A stretch of DNA of 64,000 nt from contig JADJRO010000001.1 of the NCBI GenBank assembly GCA_016712145.1, positions 992,001 to 1,056,000 on the forward strand, given 5' to 3'. A program made the position numbers and the translations under genes. The notes under the pieces were generated by a model that did no database searches, was not told the origin of the DNA, and saw only the letters and a list, made by a program, of their open reading frames with translations. The number at the start of each line of letters is the position of its first letter. The stretch's first letter is position 1. Source of the DNA: Saprospiraceae bacterium (GTDB taxonomy: Bacteria; Bacteroidota; Bacteroidia; Chitinophagales; Saprospiraceae). Below, one piece after another: positions 34,973-44,274 of the stretch.

Positions 34973-36622
34973 ATGCTGACCAGTCTTTCAATTAAAAATT
35001 ATGCCATCATTGACCAATTGCAAATGAATTGGGAAGGTGGATTTACTGCAATGACCGGAGAAACCGGTGCCGGCAAATCCATTATTATTGGCGCTTTACA
35101 ACTAGTTCTTGGAAACCGATCGGATGTTAAAGATTTAAAAAATACTGAACTAAAATGCATCATTGAAGCTGAATTTCAAATCAGCGACGAACTTTTATTG
35201 CAATTGAATGATCGCTTCGAACTTGAAAATCAAAATACACTGATATTAAGACGCGAAATTTTACCAACCGGAAAAACCCGCTCGTTTATTAATGACAGTC
35301 CGGTATTATTAACGATAATCCAATCAATTGCTCCATACTTATTAAGCATTCATCAACAATTTGATCATTTGGATTTGTTTGATAGATCCTTTCAAATGGA
35401 ATCTTTAGATAAATATGCGGGTTTGACAGACGCTGTTTCTAACTATGAAATTAAATTCAAGCAATTTCAAAGCTTAAAAAATTTATATACACAACAAGCA
35501 GAATCCTTAAAATCCGGTATGCTTGAAAAGGAATTCATTGAATTTCAATGGAACGAATTACATGCTGCCCAATTGAAAGAAAATGAACTAGACACACTTG
35601 AAAATGAATTAAAACTGGTTACCAAAGCAGCGGAAATTAAAACAAATTGCATGCAGATTTTTGAACTCATTCAAGGGGAACAAGGCCTGTTGGATCAAAC
35701 CCAGACAAGCATTTCCCTGGTAAAGAATCTTCAGGTCAATGCGAATTTAAAATCGGTTTACGAACGATTGGATGGCGTTCGAACGGAATTAAAAGACCTC
35801 AGTTTGGAATTAGAATCAATAGCCGATCAGACTGAATTAAGTCCGGAACGAATTACAGAAATTAATCAACGCCTGGATCAACTCAACCGATTGTTGAAAA
35901 AACACAGAGTCCAGACAGAAATCGAATTAATCCAATTAAAAGATCAATTGGAAATCAAATTGAGCCAATTATCCATGTCTGATGAAAATTTAATCAAACT
36001 TCAACAAGAAATAGAGCAATTACAAAATCAACTTACAAAAGAAGCGCAAAACATTTCAAAGAAACGAATCGCTGCGATTCCCGGATTGGTAGCGAACATC
36101 CAGAAATTATTGATTAGTCTTGGAATGGTTAATGCGCGCGTTGACATTCAATTACAACAAAATGAAGTGCTTAATGCCCAAGGAATGGATCAGATTGACT
36201 TCTTATTTTGTGCCAACAAAGGAGGTGTCTTACGCCCTTTAAAAGACCAGGCATCGGGTGGCGAACTTGCTCGCTTTAATCTTGCGGTAAAATCCCTAGT
36301 GGCGACTAAAAATGACGGAGCTTGCATGATTTTTGATGAAATTGACACCGGAGTTTCCGGTCAAATAGCCCTCCAAATGGGAAATATCCTTAAAAACATG
36401 GCTCAGACGCACCAATTAATTTGCATCACCCATTCGCCCCAGGTTGCATCCAGAGCAAGCCAACACTATTATGTTTTTAAAGAACATACTCAAACCGACA
36501 CCGTCACAAATATTCGTAAACTCAACAAAGACGAACGGCTCCATGAATTAGCCAAAATGCTGAGTGGCGAGCCACCCACGAAAGCTGCATTAATTAATGC
36601 TACTGAATTGATCAGTCTGTAA
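34973..36622 (+). CDS. recN: DNA repair protein RecN
   Basis: A 549-residue SMC-like ATPase acting in double-strand-break repair. The N-terminal Walker A is TGETGAGKSIIIGALQLVLG (about residues 29-47), a central coiled coil spans roughly 150-370 (rich in Leu/Gln/Glu), and the C-terminal half has the signature SGGELARFNLAVKSL and Walker B CMIFDEIDTGVSG, followed by ICITHSPQVASRA. Length is normal for RecN. Co-directional with the TPR gene and fabI; a shared transcript is likely. Confidence 0.97.
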   Translation: MLTSLSIKNYAIIDQLQMNWEGGFTAMTGETGAGKSIIIGALQLVLGNRSDVKDLKNTELKCIIEAEFQISDELLLQLNDRFELENQNTLILRREILPTGKTRSFINDSPVLLTIIQSIAPYLLSIHQQFDHLDLFDRSFQMESLDKYAGLTDAVSNYEIKFKQFQSLKNLYTQQAESLKSGMLEKEFIEFQWNELHAAQLKENELDTLENELKLVTKAAEIKTNCMQIFELIQGEQGLLDQTQTSISLVKNLQVNANLKSVYERLDGVRTELKDLSLELESIADQTELSPERITEINQRLDQLNRLLKKHRVQTEIELIQLKDQLEIKLSQLSMSDENLIKLQQEIEQLQNQLTKEAQNISKKRIAAIPGLVANIQKLLISLGMVNARVDIQLQQNEVLNAQGMDQIDFLFCANKGGVLRPLKDQASGGELARFNLAVKSLVATKNDGACMIFDEIDTGVSGQIALQMGNILKNMAQTHQLICITHSPQVASRASQHYYVFKEHTQTDTVTNIRKLNKDERLHELAKMLSGEPPTKAALINATELISL

Positions 36623-36705
36623 ATCTTTAAATAATTAATACCAGGTCTCTATAATTTAGGACATTCCTAATGAGATCCAATGTAATTTTGCTAAAAATAC
36701 CCGTT

Positions 36706-37509
36706 ATGTCAAATCAATTACTAGCAAATAAACGAGGAATTATTTTTGGAGCCCTGGATGAGCAATCCATTGCCTGGCATGTTGCCGAAAAATGTGTTTC
36801 ACAAGGTGCTAAAATAACCTTAACAAATGCACCTGTAGCCTTGCGTATGGGCAAAATCATGGAATTGTCTGAAAAGCTACACGCCGAACTAATTGGAGCA
36901 GATGCAACTTCTGTTGAGGATCTGGAAAATTTATTAAAGAAATCAACCGAAATTTTAGGAGGAAAAATTGATTTTATCCTTCATTCTATTGGAATGTCTT
37001 TAAATGTCCGGAAGGGAAAACATTATACCGATACCAATTATGATTTCATGCAAAAGACCTTTGACATTTCAGCAATATCGTTTCATAAATTGATGCAGTC
37101 TGCTTTAAAACTGGATGCCATCGCAGATGGTGGTTCCATTTTAGCATTGACTTACATTGCTGCGCAACGCGTATTTCCGGATTATGGAGAAATGGCAGAA
37201 TCGAAAGCATTGTTGGAATCGTTTGCCAGAAGTTTTGGGTATCACTTTGGAACCTTAAAAAAAGTACGGGTCAATACCATTTCACAGTCGCCTACTTGGA
37301 CCACAGCAGGATCCGGGGTGAAGGGATTTAAAGAATTTTATGATTATGCTGATAAAATGAGTCCGTTGGGCAATGCATCTGCGGATGCATGTGGGGATTA
37401 TTGCGTAGCCATGTTTTCCGATTTGACAAAAATGGTTACCATGCAAAATTTATATCACGATGGAGGATTTTCCACAATGGGAATGAATCCTGCTGTATTA
37501 AACTTATAA
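36706..37509 (+). CDS. fabI: Enoyl-[acyl-carrier-protein] reductase FabI
   Basis: About 267 residues from the ATG at 36706; the frame is open from an upstream ATG at 36670, but MSNQLLANKRGIIFGALDEQ begins where the family normally begins. It is an NADH/NADPH-dependent short-chain reductase for the last step of fatty-acid elongation. The nucleotide-binding front is GIIFGALDEQSIAWHVAEK, and the catalytic pair is Tyr/Lys in PDYGEMAESKALLESFARS (Y-x6-K), preceded by LTYIAAQRV. The substitution of the commoner YNVMGxAK by YGEMAESK is noteworthy but known in bacteroidotal members. Confidence 0.93.
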   Translation: MSNQLLANKRGIIFGALDEQSIAWHVAEKCVSQGAKITLTNAPVALRMGKIMELSEKLHAELIGADATSVEDLENLLKKSTEILGGKIDFILHSIGMSLNVRKGKHYTDTNYDFMQKTFDISAISFHKLMQSALKLDAIADGGSILALTYIAAQRVFPDYGEMAESKALLESFARSFGYHFGTLKKVRVNTISQSPTWTTAGSGVKGFKEFYDYADKMSPLGNASADACGDYCVAMFSDLTKMVTMQNLYHDGGFSTMGMNPAVLNL

Positions 37510-37512
37510 TTC

Positions 37513-38937
37513 ATGAATCAACATGCATTCCTGTACTTTTTAATTTGCTTTTCATTTATTAATTTAGATGCTCAACCGAAAAAATTAAATTTACTTGGTC
37601 ATTGGAGGGATCCAAAAGTGGTCGGCTCTTCTGCTTATGATAATGCATTTAATGAAGCCTGGGGTTTTTGGGTAAATGGACATGAATATGGGGTCATTGG
37701 TTCAACTTCAGGAACACACATCATTGATGTAAGCGATCCGAAAAATTTGTTTGAACGCTATTTAATTCCCGGTGCGTTTAATGGACCCGATGTAATTCAC
37801 AGAGACTACGATGATTACCGTTGTTACCTCTATGCTGTTTGCGATGAAGGCAGCAGCAGTCTTCAAATAATAGATATTTCAAACTTACCTGATACTGCAA
37901 TCGTGGTGTATGATTCAAGGGAATTTATGACACGTGTACACAATATTTTTATTGATATTCCAAAAGCAAGACTTTACACGTGTTCAGAAAATGGTAAAGA
38001 TGGATTTTTTGCATTAGGTCTTTATGATATCATCAATCCGGAAAAACCTAAATTCATAGGACGTTATAATAAATTTGGAGACATCACTGCTTCGCATGTA
38101 CACGACGCATACGCTCGCAACGATACAGTTTACCTGAATTGTGGACCTTCCGGATTTGCCATAATGGATTTTTCTGATGCTTCTAATCCCAAACCCATCC
38201 TAACATTAAAACCAAATGAATATCCACACTCAGGTTACAATCATTCTGGTTGGCTTACACCCAATGGAAAAACCTATGTTATGGCAGATGAAAATCACGG
38301 GTTGCCTCTAAAAGTATTTGACTTATCAGATATTGTAAATGGAAACGTGGTGTCGCTACTTTCTCCAGCTAAAGATACCGCCATTGCGATACCTCATAAT
38401 CCCTTGGTTTCTTGTGATTATGCATACGTATCTTATTATTACGACGGACTACAAGTATATAATATTAAAAATCCTTCCAAACCGAAATTGGAAGCGTATT
38501 ATCCAACTTCCACGCTACCCAATAACTTAAGTTATAAAGGTTCCTGGGGAAATTATCCATATCTCCCATCCGGAAATATTGTTGTGGCAGACATGCAAAA
38601 TGGTCTCTTTGTTGTTGAAGGTGTTGAAAAACCCTGCAATGCAGTCTATTCATGCAATCCGGTTGGCACGTCTGATGGGATACTAAACGGTACCGTTAAA
38701 CTATTTCCAAATCCTGCAAGCCACACTGTAACTATTGAAACGGATTTGAACTTGAATTTTGTAGAATGCCAATTATTTGATGCGAGAGGGACATTCATTG
38801 AATCTACTAAAATTGAAAATCATAGCCATTCAATCCAAATTAAATTGGATGACCTGCCGATTGGATATTATTGGTTGAAACTAATTTCAGCAGATCACAG
38901 ACAGGTTGTTACATCTCTAAGTAAAATTCATCATTAA
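37513..38937 (+). CDS. Choice-of-anchor B family secreted protein with T9SS C-terminal domain
   Basis: A 474-residue exported protein. Signal peptide to about residue 20 (LICFSFINLDAQ), then LVIVD-type propeller repeats typical of the choice-of-anchor B family: YDNAFNEAWGFWVNGHEYGV, THIIDVSDPKNLFERY, SSLQIIDISNLPD, FAIMDFSDASNPKPI, LKVFDLSDI, LQVYNIKNPSKPKLEAY. A two-Cys loop (CNAVYSCNPVG) connects to a type IX sorting domain (VKLFPNPASHTVTIE onward). Starts 3 bp after fabI, so it is likely in the same transcript although unrelated in function. Confidence 0.9.
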   Translation: MNQHAFLYFLICFSFINLDAQPKKLNLLGHWRDPKVVGSSAYDNAFNEAWGFWVNGHEYGVIGSTSGTHIIDVSDPKNLFERYLIPGAFNGPDVIHRDYDDYRCYLYAVCDEGSSSLQIIDISNLPDTAIVVYDSREFMTRVHNIFIDIPKARLYTCSENGKDGFFALGLYDIINPEKPKFIGRYNKFGDITASHVHDAYARNDTVYLNCGPSGFAIMDFSDASNPKPILTLKPNEYPHSGYNHSGWLTPNGKTYVMADENHGLPLKVFDLSDIVNGNVVSLLSPAKDTAIAIPHNPLVSCDYAYVSYYYDGLQVYNIKNPSKPKLEAYYPTSTLPNNLSYKGSWGNYPYLPSGNIVVADMQNGLFVVEGVEKPCNAVYSCNPVGTSDGILNGTVKLFPNPASHTVTIETDLNLNFVECQLFDARGTFIESTKIENHSHSIQIKLDDLPIGYYWLKLISADHRQVVTSLSKIHH

Positions 38938-38955
38938 CCGTTTTAATTCTATTTA

Positions 38956-40842
38956 TTGAATTTAAATGGAAATAGCAAACTATTAATTTACCTGATAGGT
39001 CTTATCGGTATTTGTTGCATTTGCATCCAACAGGCAACTGCCCAAACAGAGGTAGATTCACTTAAGAAATTGACATTGGATAGTATCAATAAAATCAAAT
39101 TAGAAATTATTCAATTTGATGCTGTCAATGCTTTTGATATTAAAACAATGGACAGTATTTCCGATTATTTATTGGAGGAAAATAAGTTGCCAGGAATTAA
39201 ATTAAACATGCCCCACCCTGCACGATTCTGGAATCCAACACAATCATTTGGTCACAGACTTTGGGATCATGCGCTTCACGGGCTCCGGTTTGACAATCAG
39301 GCAATAGAGAACTATCGATTTATTTCACCCAATAAAGCAATTTCAGAAATTGAACTACAAAGAGGGCGTTCATTTACGAATTCACAAGCTAGCTTTCAAG
39401 ACAATTACGACCTGCATTTAATATTTGCTTCCCGCTTTAAAAACCAAGTCATTTGGAATTTTTCATACAACCGCCAGCAAAACAAAGGAATCTATGCTTT
39501 GGGTGCCCAGGAAAATACCTTGTTTAACACAGGGATTTTTTATAAAACCCCCAAGGAATCGTTTTCAAGCAGCCTTGTGTTTTCAGACGAACGACATGGA
39601 TCACAAGACCATTGGGGAATTGTAAACGACAGCTTCTTGCTCGACCCTAATTACAGAGTACGCGAATCAGTACCCATAAACAACAGTAAAGCAAAATCCT
39701 TACAATTTGAACGATCTGTATTATTAAATCTGCAATATCGTTTTACTAAATCCAACAAACTCATTAATCCTATCATTCGTTACAATGGATTTTATAGTCT
39801 ATTCGCTTTTAACTACAGGGATTCCGGAAATCCACTTGATTCCATACTTTATAAATATTTTTATGTTGACAGCTTTACTATTCAAAATTACTTACATGCT
39901 AAATTAATCAGCCAAAAAATAAATCTGGAGCTTATCAATCTACCAAACATTCAATCTTCCATTGAATACCAATTAGATTTAAATAACCTGGATCATGATA
40001 GCTTGAATCAAAACAAAACGGTAACAGCAATTTCATTTATTAATCAACTTAAATTTAAAAGACGAAACGCAATCAATACCAGACTTTCAGCTATATACTT
40101 TGATGAAAAAATTGGGTTGAATGCACACGTTTCATCAGAACTAATTCATAGCAAATGGTTAAGCGGTCTATTTAGCGCAATGCATACGCAAAGTCCGATC
40201 CCTTATAGTTTCAGCTATTTAAATTTGAATAAATCTTATTTTTGGGAACAAGCCTATTCCAGTCCCTTTATTACAGAGTGGGCTGCTCAATTGAAACTGA
40301 CAAGTAGAGGTTCTCTGAACGCAGGATTTGATTTGAAATTTTCGAATTTTTCGAATTTTGTTTATTTTGACAGCACGGCTCATCCAAAAGCAGTTTCTTC
40401 TATAGCTAAGACCGCACTGCAATTCCATTTAAATTACACCGCAAGAAAGTGGAATACCCACAATCAATTTTATTTAGAATCCTATCAACCGGATCCTGCA
40501 CATTTAAATGGATGGCATTCTGATCATACAATTAGTTACAATCAACATATTTTTAAAAAAATAGTCCAATCTGAATTTGGCTTGCAGTTTAAACTTTATC
40601 AATTTGATTACAAATTTAACTTCAATCCGATTCTGCAATCGTTTTATAGTTCTAATATTAGCAATGATTTTTTATATAGCATGGGACTGTTCATGCATTT
40701 CAATATTTCGGATTTTAAATTGAGTTTATATGCTGACCAATTAGATTCCTTTTGGAATGAAAAACGTCCAAGTCTTGTAAAAAGCTATCCACTATATGAT
40801 TTTTATTTTCGTTTTGGAATTACCTGGAAATTTCAAAACTAA
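38956..40842 (+). CDS. Putative porin (Porin_10 family)
   Basis: About 628 residues, an outer-membrane beta-barrel with alternating strands and the family-typical end SFWNEKRPSLVKSYPLYDFY then FRFGITWKF, ending in Phe-Gln-Asn close to an aromatic signature. N-terminal signal peptide LLIYLIGLIGICCICIQQAT AQ. The only in-frame start is TTG at 38956; however, an ATG at 38966 enters the same signal peptide (MEIAK-LLIYLIGL) if one A is added to the A3 run at 38977-38979, so this may be another one-base error. Predicted to form a passive diffusion channel; substrate unknown. Confidence 0.8.
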   Translation: MNLNGNSKLLIYLIGLIGICCICIQQATAQTEVDSLKKLTLDSINKIKLEIIQFDAVNAFDIKTMDSISDYLLEENKLPGIKLNMPHPARFWNPTQSFGHRLWDHALHGLRFDNQAIENYRFISPNKAISEIELQRGRSFTNSQASFQDNYDLHLIFASRFKNQVIWNFSYNRQQNKGIYALGAQENTLFNTGIFYKTPKESFSSSLVFSDERHGSQDHWGIVNDSFLLDPNYRVRESVPINNSKAKSLQFERSVLLNLQYRFTKSNKLINPIIRYNGFYSLFAFNYRDSGNPLDSILYKYFYVDSFTIQNYLHAKLISQKINLELINLPNIQSSIEYQLDLNNLDHDSLNQNKTVTAISFINQLKFKRRNAINTRLSAIYFDEKIGLNAHVSSELIHSKWLSGLFSAMHTQSPIPYSFSYLNLNKSYFWEQAYSSPFITEWAAQLKLTSRGSLNAGFDLKFSNFSNFVYFDSTAHPKAVSSIAKTALQFHLNYTARKWNTHNQFYLESYQPDPAHLNGWHSDHTISYNQHIFKKIVQSEFGLQFKLYQFDYKFNFNPILQSFYSSNISNDFLYSMGLFMHFNISDFKLSLYADQLDSFWNEKRPSLVKSYPLYDFYFRFGITWKFQN

Positions 40843-40857
40843 ATTGTGTAATTGGAT

Positions 40858-41553
40858 TTACAATTCAAAAGTAGGCCTCAATCCTTTTGAGCTATCCCCT
40901 TCATAATAACTTAATATTTGCGAAACCACTTCCTCTGGTGTATCCACAATGGGCATCAGATCAAGATCTTCGGGACTGACATATTGATAGGTATTTACCA
41001 TGACATCAACGATCCATTTTTTTAGAGGTTCCCAAAATGTTTTCCCTACTAAAATAATGGGCACTTTATTGATGCGATGGGTTTGTGTGAGGGTTAATAC
41101 TTCAAACAATTCATCCAGTGTACCAAATCCTCCCGGCATTGCGATAAACGCCTGGGAGTATTTTACAAACATCACCTTGCGTACAAAAAAATAACGGTGA
41201 TGTAAATTCTTGTCAAAGTCAATGTATGTATTGTTTGATTGTTCGAAAGGCAAATGAATGTTTAAGCCAACAGAAACCCCTTTATTAATAAAAGCACCTT
41301 TGTTAGCGGCTTCCATAATTCCCGGTCCTCCTCCTGTAATCACCCCAAAGCCTTCTTCAACCAACCGTGCTGCTACTGCCATAGCCAATTGGTAATGTGG
41401 ATTGTCTTCGCGAACCCGGGCAGAACCAAAAATAGAAACACAAGGGCCAATTCGATTTAAGGTTTCAAATCCATCGACAAACTCTGCTATTACCTTAAAC
41501 ATTGTCCAGCTGTTTTCTCCTTTAATTTGCGACCATTGTTTTTGTGTTTTCAT
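40858..41553 (-). CDS. LOG family protein (TIGR00730-type phosphoribohydrolase)
   Basis: A 231-residue Rossmann-like protein with the two LOG motifs: GGGPGIMEAANKGA near residues 84-97 and PGGFGTLDELFEVLTL near 145-160, preceded by SIFGSARVREDNPHY. Family members hydrolyse nucleoside 5'-monophosphates to base and ribose 5-phosphate (cytokinin riboside monophosphate in plants); once annotated as lysine decarboxylases. The bacterial substrate here is unknown. It is convergent with the porin gene (15 bp between stop codons) and lies downstream of the sigma-54 regulator's terminator. Confidence 0.9.
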   Translation of the reverse strand: MKTQKQWSQIKGENSWTMFKVIAEFVDGFETLNRIGPCVSIFGSARVREDNPHYQLAMAVAARLVEEGFGVITGGGPGIMEAANKGAFINKGVSVGLNIHLPFEQSNNTYIDFDKNLHHRYFFVRKVMFVKYSQAFIAMPGGFGTLDELFEVLTLTQTHRINKVPIILVGKTFWEPLKKWIVDVMVNTYQYVSPEDLDLMPIVDTPEEVVSQILSYYEGDSSKGLRPTFEL

Positions 41554-41573
41554 AAAATAGGCTTTAGATAAAA

Positions 41574-41606
41574 AAAGCCTGTCTCCAAATAGGATAGACA
41601 GGCTTT
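41574..41606 (-). terminator. Rho-independent terminator of the sigma-54 regulator gene
   Basis: AAGCCTGTC and GACAGGCTT form a perfect 9-bp stem with a 13-base loop; on the minus strand the stem is followed by seven T. It lies between the stop of the 41630-42901 gene and the start of the LOG gene. Confidence 0.88.
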
Positions 41607-41629
41607 AGAAAATATTCATGGTATTATTA

Positions 41630-42901
41630 CTAAACTGGCGTTTTAAACGCAGTAAATTCTCTTTTAATAAAATCGTTTAATTCCTGGAAACTATCAAATT
41701 GTTCAAATAACTCTTTGTAACGATAATTTCGCTGGCTTGCCGGGATTACAAAATCCAATACATCCTTGCGTGTAATTTTAGTTTTTGATAAAATGATCAA
41801 TCGCTCAATGACATTTCGCAACTCTCGGATGTTTCCTGTCCAATTGTATTTTTGTAATTCTTCAATTGCGGCATCATCTACTTTCCGGACAGGCATTCCA
41901 TATTCATAACAAATATGCTCTACAAAATGATCAACCAAAACAGGGATATCGTCTTTGCGATCATTTAATGAAGGCACTTCTATGATTATAACCGCCAATC
42001 GGTGGTACAAATCTTCCCGAAACCGACCTCGTGCAATTTCTTCCCGAAGATCTTTATTGGTTGCGGCAATTACCCGCACGTCCACTGAAATTTCTTTATC
42101 ACCACCAACACGGGTTATTTTGCTTTCCTGAAGGGCGCGCAATACTTTCGCTTGTGCAGATAGACTCATATCGCCTACTTCATCTAAAAACAAGGTTCCT
42201 CCATTGGCTAATTCAAATTTACCCAGTCTTTGTTTGATCGCTGAGGTAAACGAACCTTTCTCGTGACCAAATAACTCACTTTCTATTAATTCAGAAGGAA
42301 TGGCAGCACAATTAACTTCTACAATGCTTCCCGTATTCCGATTGCTTTTCTCATGAATCCATCGTGCAACCAACTCTTTACCGGTTCCATTAGGACCTGT
42401 TACTAAAACTCTGGCTTCTGTGGGTCCAACTAAATCAATGGTTTCGCGAACCTTCATGATTTGTTTGGATTCTCCGACGATTTCCTGAATTTTAATCTTC
42501 GAAACCTTTTTCTGTAAAACCTTCTTTTCTGTAATTAAAGAGGATTTATCAATGGCGTTGCGAATCGTAATTAACAGCCGATTTAAGTCGGGTGGCTTTG
42601 AAATAAAATCAAAAGCGCCTTTCTTTACAGCTTCTACCGCTGTGTCAATGGTAGCATGCCCACTGATCATAACTACAGGGGTATCTGGAACCAGAAGCTG
42701 GATTTTATCAAGCGCTTCCATTCCATCCATCTTGGGCATTTTAATATCCAGGATGATTACATCAAACTCCTTTTGTTTAAGCTTTACGAGACAGTCTAAG
42801 CCATCAATCGCTTCTTCAACCTCATACTTCTCAAGGATTAATATATCCTTAAGCGCTCTTCGGATTGCCTGTTCGTCGTCTACAATAAGGATTCTCGCCA
42901 T
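41630..42901 (-). CDS. NtrC-like response regulator, sigma-54 AAA+ type, without a DNA-binding domain
   Basis: A 423-residue protein. Receiver domain residues 1-120 with Asp8/Asp9, phospho-acceptor Asp52 (VIILDIKMPKMDG) and Lys102; AAA+ domain residues 140-370 with Walker A GPNGTGKE (169-176), Walker B GGTLFLDEVGD, arginine-finger region GRFREDLYHRL. The sigma-54 contact loop is GSFTSA (216-221) instead of GAFTGA. After the AAA+ lid the protein ends FIKREFTAFKTPV, exactly where other regulators begin their Fis-type HTH; a strong terminator follows 25 bp later, so no HTH is hidden by a frameshift. It must act without direct DNA binding or through another protein. The partner kinase is not adjacent. 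Confidence 0.9.
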   Translation of the reverse strand: MARILIVDDEQAIRRALKDILILEKYEVEEAIDGLDCLVKLKQKEFDVIILDIKMPKMDGMEALDKIQLLVPDTPVVMISGHATIDTAVEAVKKGAFDFISKPPDLNRLLITIRNAIDKSSLITEKKVLQKKVSKIKIQEIVGESKQIMKVRETIDLVGPTEARVLVTGPNGTGKELVARWIHEKSNRNTGSIVEVNCAAIPSELIESELFGHEKGSFTSAIKQRLGKFELANGGTLFLDEVGDMSLSAQAKVLRALQESKITRVGGDKEISVDVRVIAATNKDLREEIARGRFREDLYHRLAVIIIEVPSLNDRKDDIPVLVDHFVEHICYEYGMPVRKVDDAAIEELQKYNWTGNIRELRNVIERLIILSKTKITRKDVLDFVIPASQRNYRYKELFEQFDSFQELNDFIKREFTAFKTPV

Positions 42902-43101
42902 GCAAAAACTGTAATTATAAGTTCAATAACTAAGGAAAGACAAAATTAACATACTGTCTGATATTTAGTTACAAATTAGTAAATTATTTTATATGTAATT
43001 TAACCCCACTTATAAAATCAGAAAGCCAGCCTGCATTATATTAAAAAACACAGATACATAGTGGCTTGATGTTCAACATTCCGTCAAACTGAAACTGCGG
43101 A

Positions 43102-44274
43102 TTAAAGACTCATTGCCAGGTAGGCCATAGTTCCTGCACCATAAGCGATTGCGGACTCATCGATGTCAAAATCAGACCGATGGACACCCGGCACCTGCCC
43201 AACTCCCAGTCTGTAAAAAACTGCCGGTATCTTTTGGGAATAATACGCAAAATCTTCAGAGGTCAAGCGTGACTCCAATCGTTCAACGTTTCCTCCACCT
43301 AAATAGTCGGTTCCAATTTGAATTAATTGTTCGGTTAGCCCTGGATTGTTGATCAAACAGGGATATCCAATTTGAATGTCTATATCGCACGTCGCATTAA
43401 ACGCTTTACAAATTGAAAAAGTCAAGTCCTTGATTCGTTGATGCGCAAACCTTCTCCAATTTTCATCTAATGCGCGAAATGTTCCGGAAAGCTTGACTTC
43501 ATCGGGTATGATATTCGTCGCTTCACTATTGGTTTGAAAGGTTCCGATGCTCAGCACGGATGCCTGATTTGCTGGTTTTTCCCGATTCATAAAGGCTTGC
43601 AATGCCAAAATAAGTTGCGAAGCAATTACGATGGGATCAATACATAAATGGGCTTGCGCAGCATGCCCTCCTTTGCCTTTAATTGTAATATAAATTTCAT
43701 CACAGGAAGCCATAAAAGCGCCGGGTCCAATTCCAATCCGCCCTACTTCCATTCCGGGTTGGACATGTTGACCGATAATTAAATCCGGAACAGGATGATT
43801 TAAAACGCCTTCTTCAATCAGGATCGAGGCCCCACCTGGTAGCTTCTCTTCTGCTGGCTGAAAAATAAATTTTACTTTTCCAGCCCACAGGTCTTTGTTT
43901 TGATTGAGTATTCTGAGTGCACCAATCAAACAGGTCATGTGTACATCATGTCCACATGCATGCATCACCCCTTCATGCTTTGATTTATATGAACACTGAT
44001 TTTTTTCGTGAATTGGCAATGCGTCCATATCAGCCCGCAACGCCACCAGTCGACCCGAAGGTTTGTTGCCTTGTATTTCACCTACGATACCATGTTTACA
44101 CCAACCAATGGAATGCGGGATTTCCAACTGATTTAAGACGGACTGAATTTTAAGTGAGGTATTCGCTTCTTGAAACGACAATTCAGGATGGGCATGCAAA
44201 TCTCTTCGCAATTCAATCAATTGTGTTTGAATGCTCGAAACATAGTTTTTTATGATGTCAATCCTGGAATCCAT
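43102..44274 (-). CDS. M20 family amidohydrolase (N-acyl-amino-acid / hippurate hydrolase type)
   Basis: A 390-residue metallopeptidase-family enzyme. The metal-binding sequence starts with LRADMDALPI and MHACGHDVHMT (about residues 73-112), continues with the catalytic PAEEKLPGGASIL, the dimerisation-domain motif KGKGGHAAQAHLCIDPIV, and ends with RLTSEDFAYYSQKIPAVFYR and GVHRSDFDIDE. Such enzymes cleave N-acylated amino acids or similar amides in the cytoplasm. The start codon abuts the stop of the upstream glycosyltransferase gene with no gap, so they are co-transcribed. Confidence 0.93.
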   Translation of the reverse strand: MDSRIDIIKNYVSSIQTQLIELRRDLHAHPELSFQEANTSLKIQSVLNQLEIPHSIGWCKHGIVGEIQGNKPSGRLVALRADMDALPIHEKNQCSYKSKHEGVMHACGHDVHMTCLIGALRILNQNKDLWAGKVKFIFQPAEEKLPGGASILIEEGVLNHPVPDLIIGQHVQPGMEVGRIGIGPGAFMASCDEIYITIKGKGGHAAQAHLCIDPIVIASQLILALQAFMNREKPANQASVLSIGTFQTNSEATNIIPDEVKLSGTFRALDENWRRFAHQRIKDLTFSICKAFNATCDIDIQIGYPCLINNPGLTEQLIQIGTDYLGGGNVERLESRLTSEDFAYYSQKIPAVFYRLGVGQVPGVHRSDFDIDESAIAYGAGTMAYLAMSL

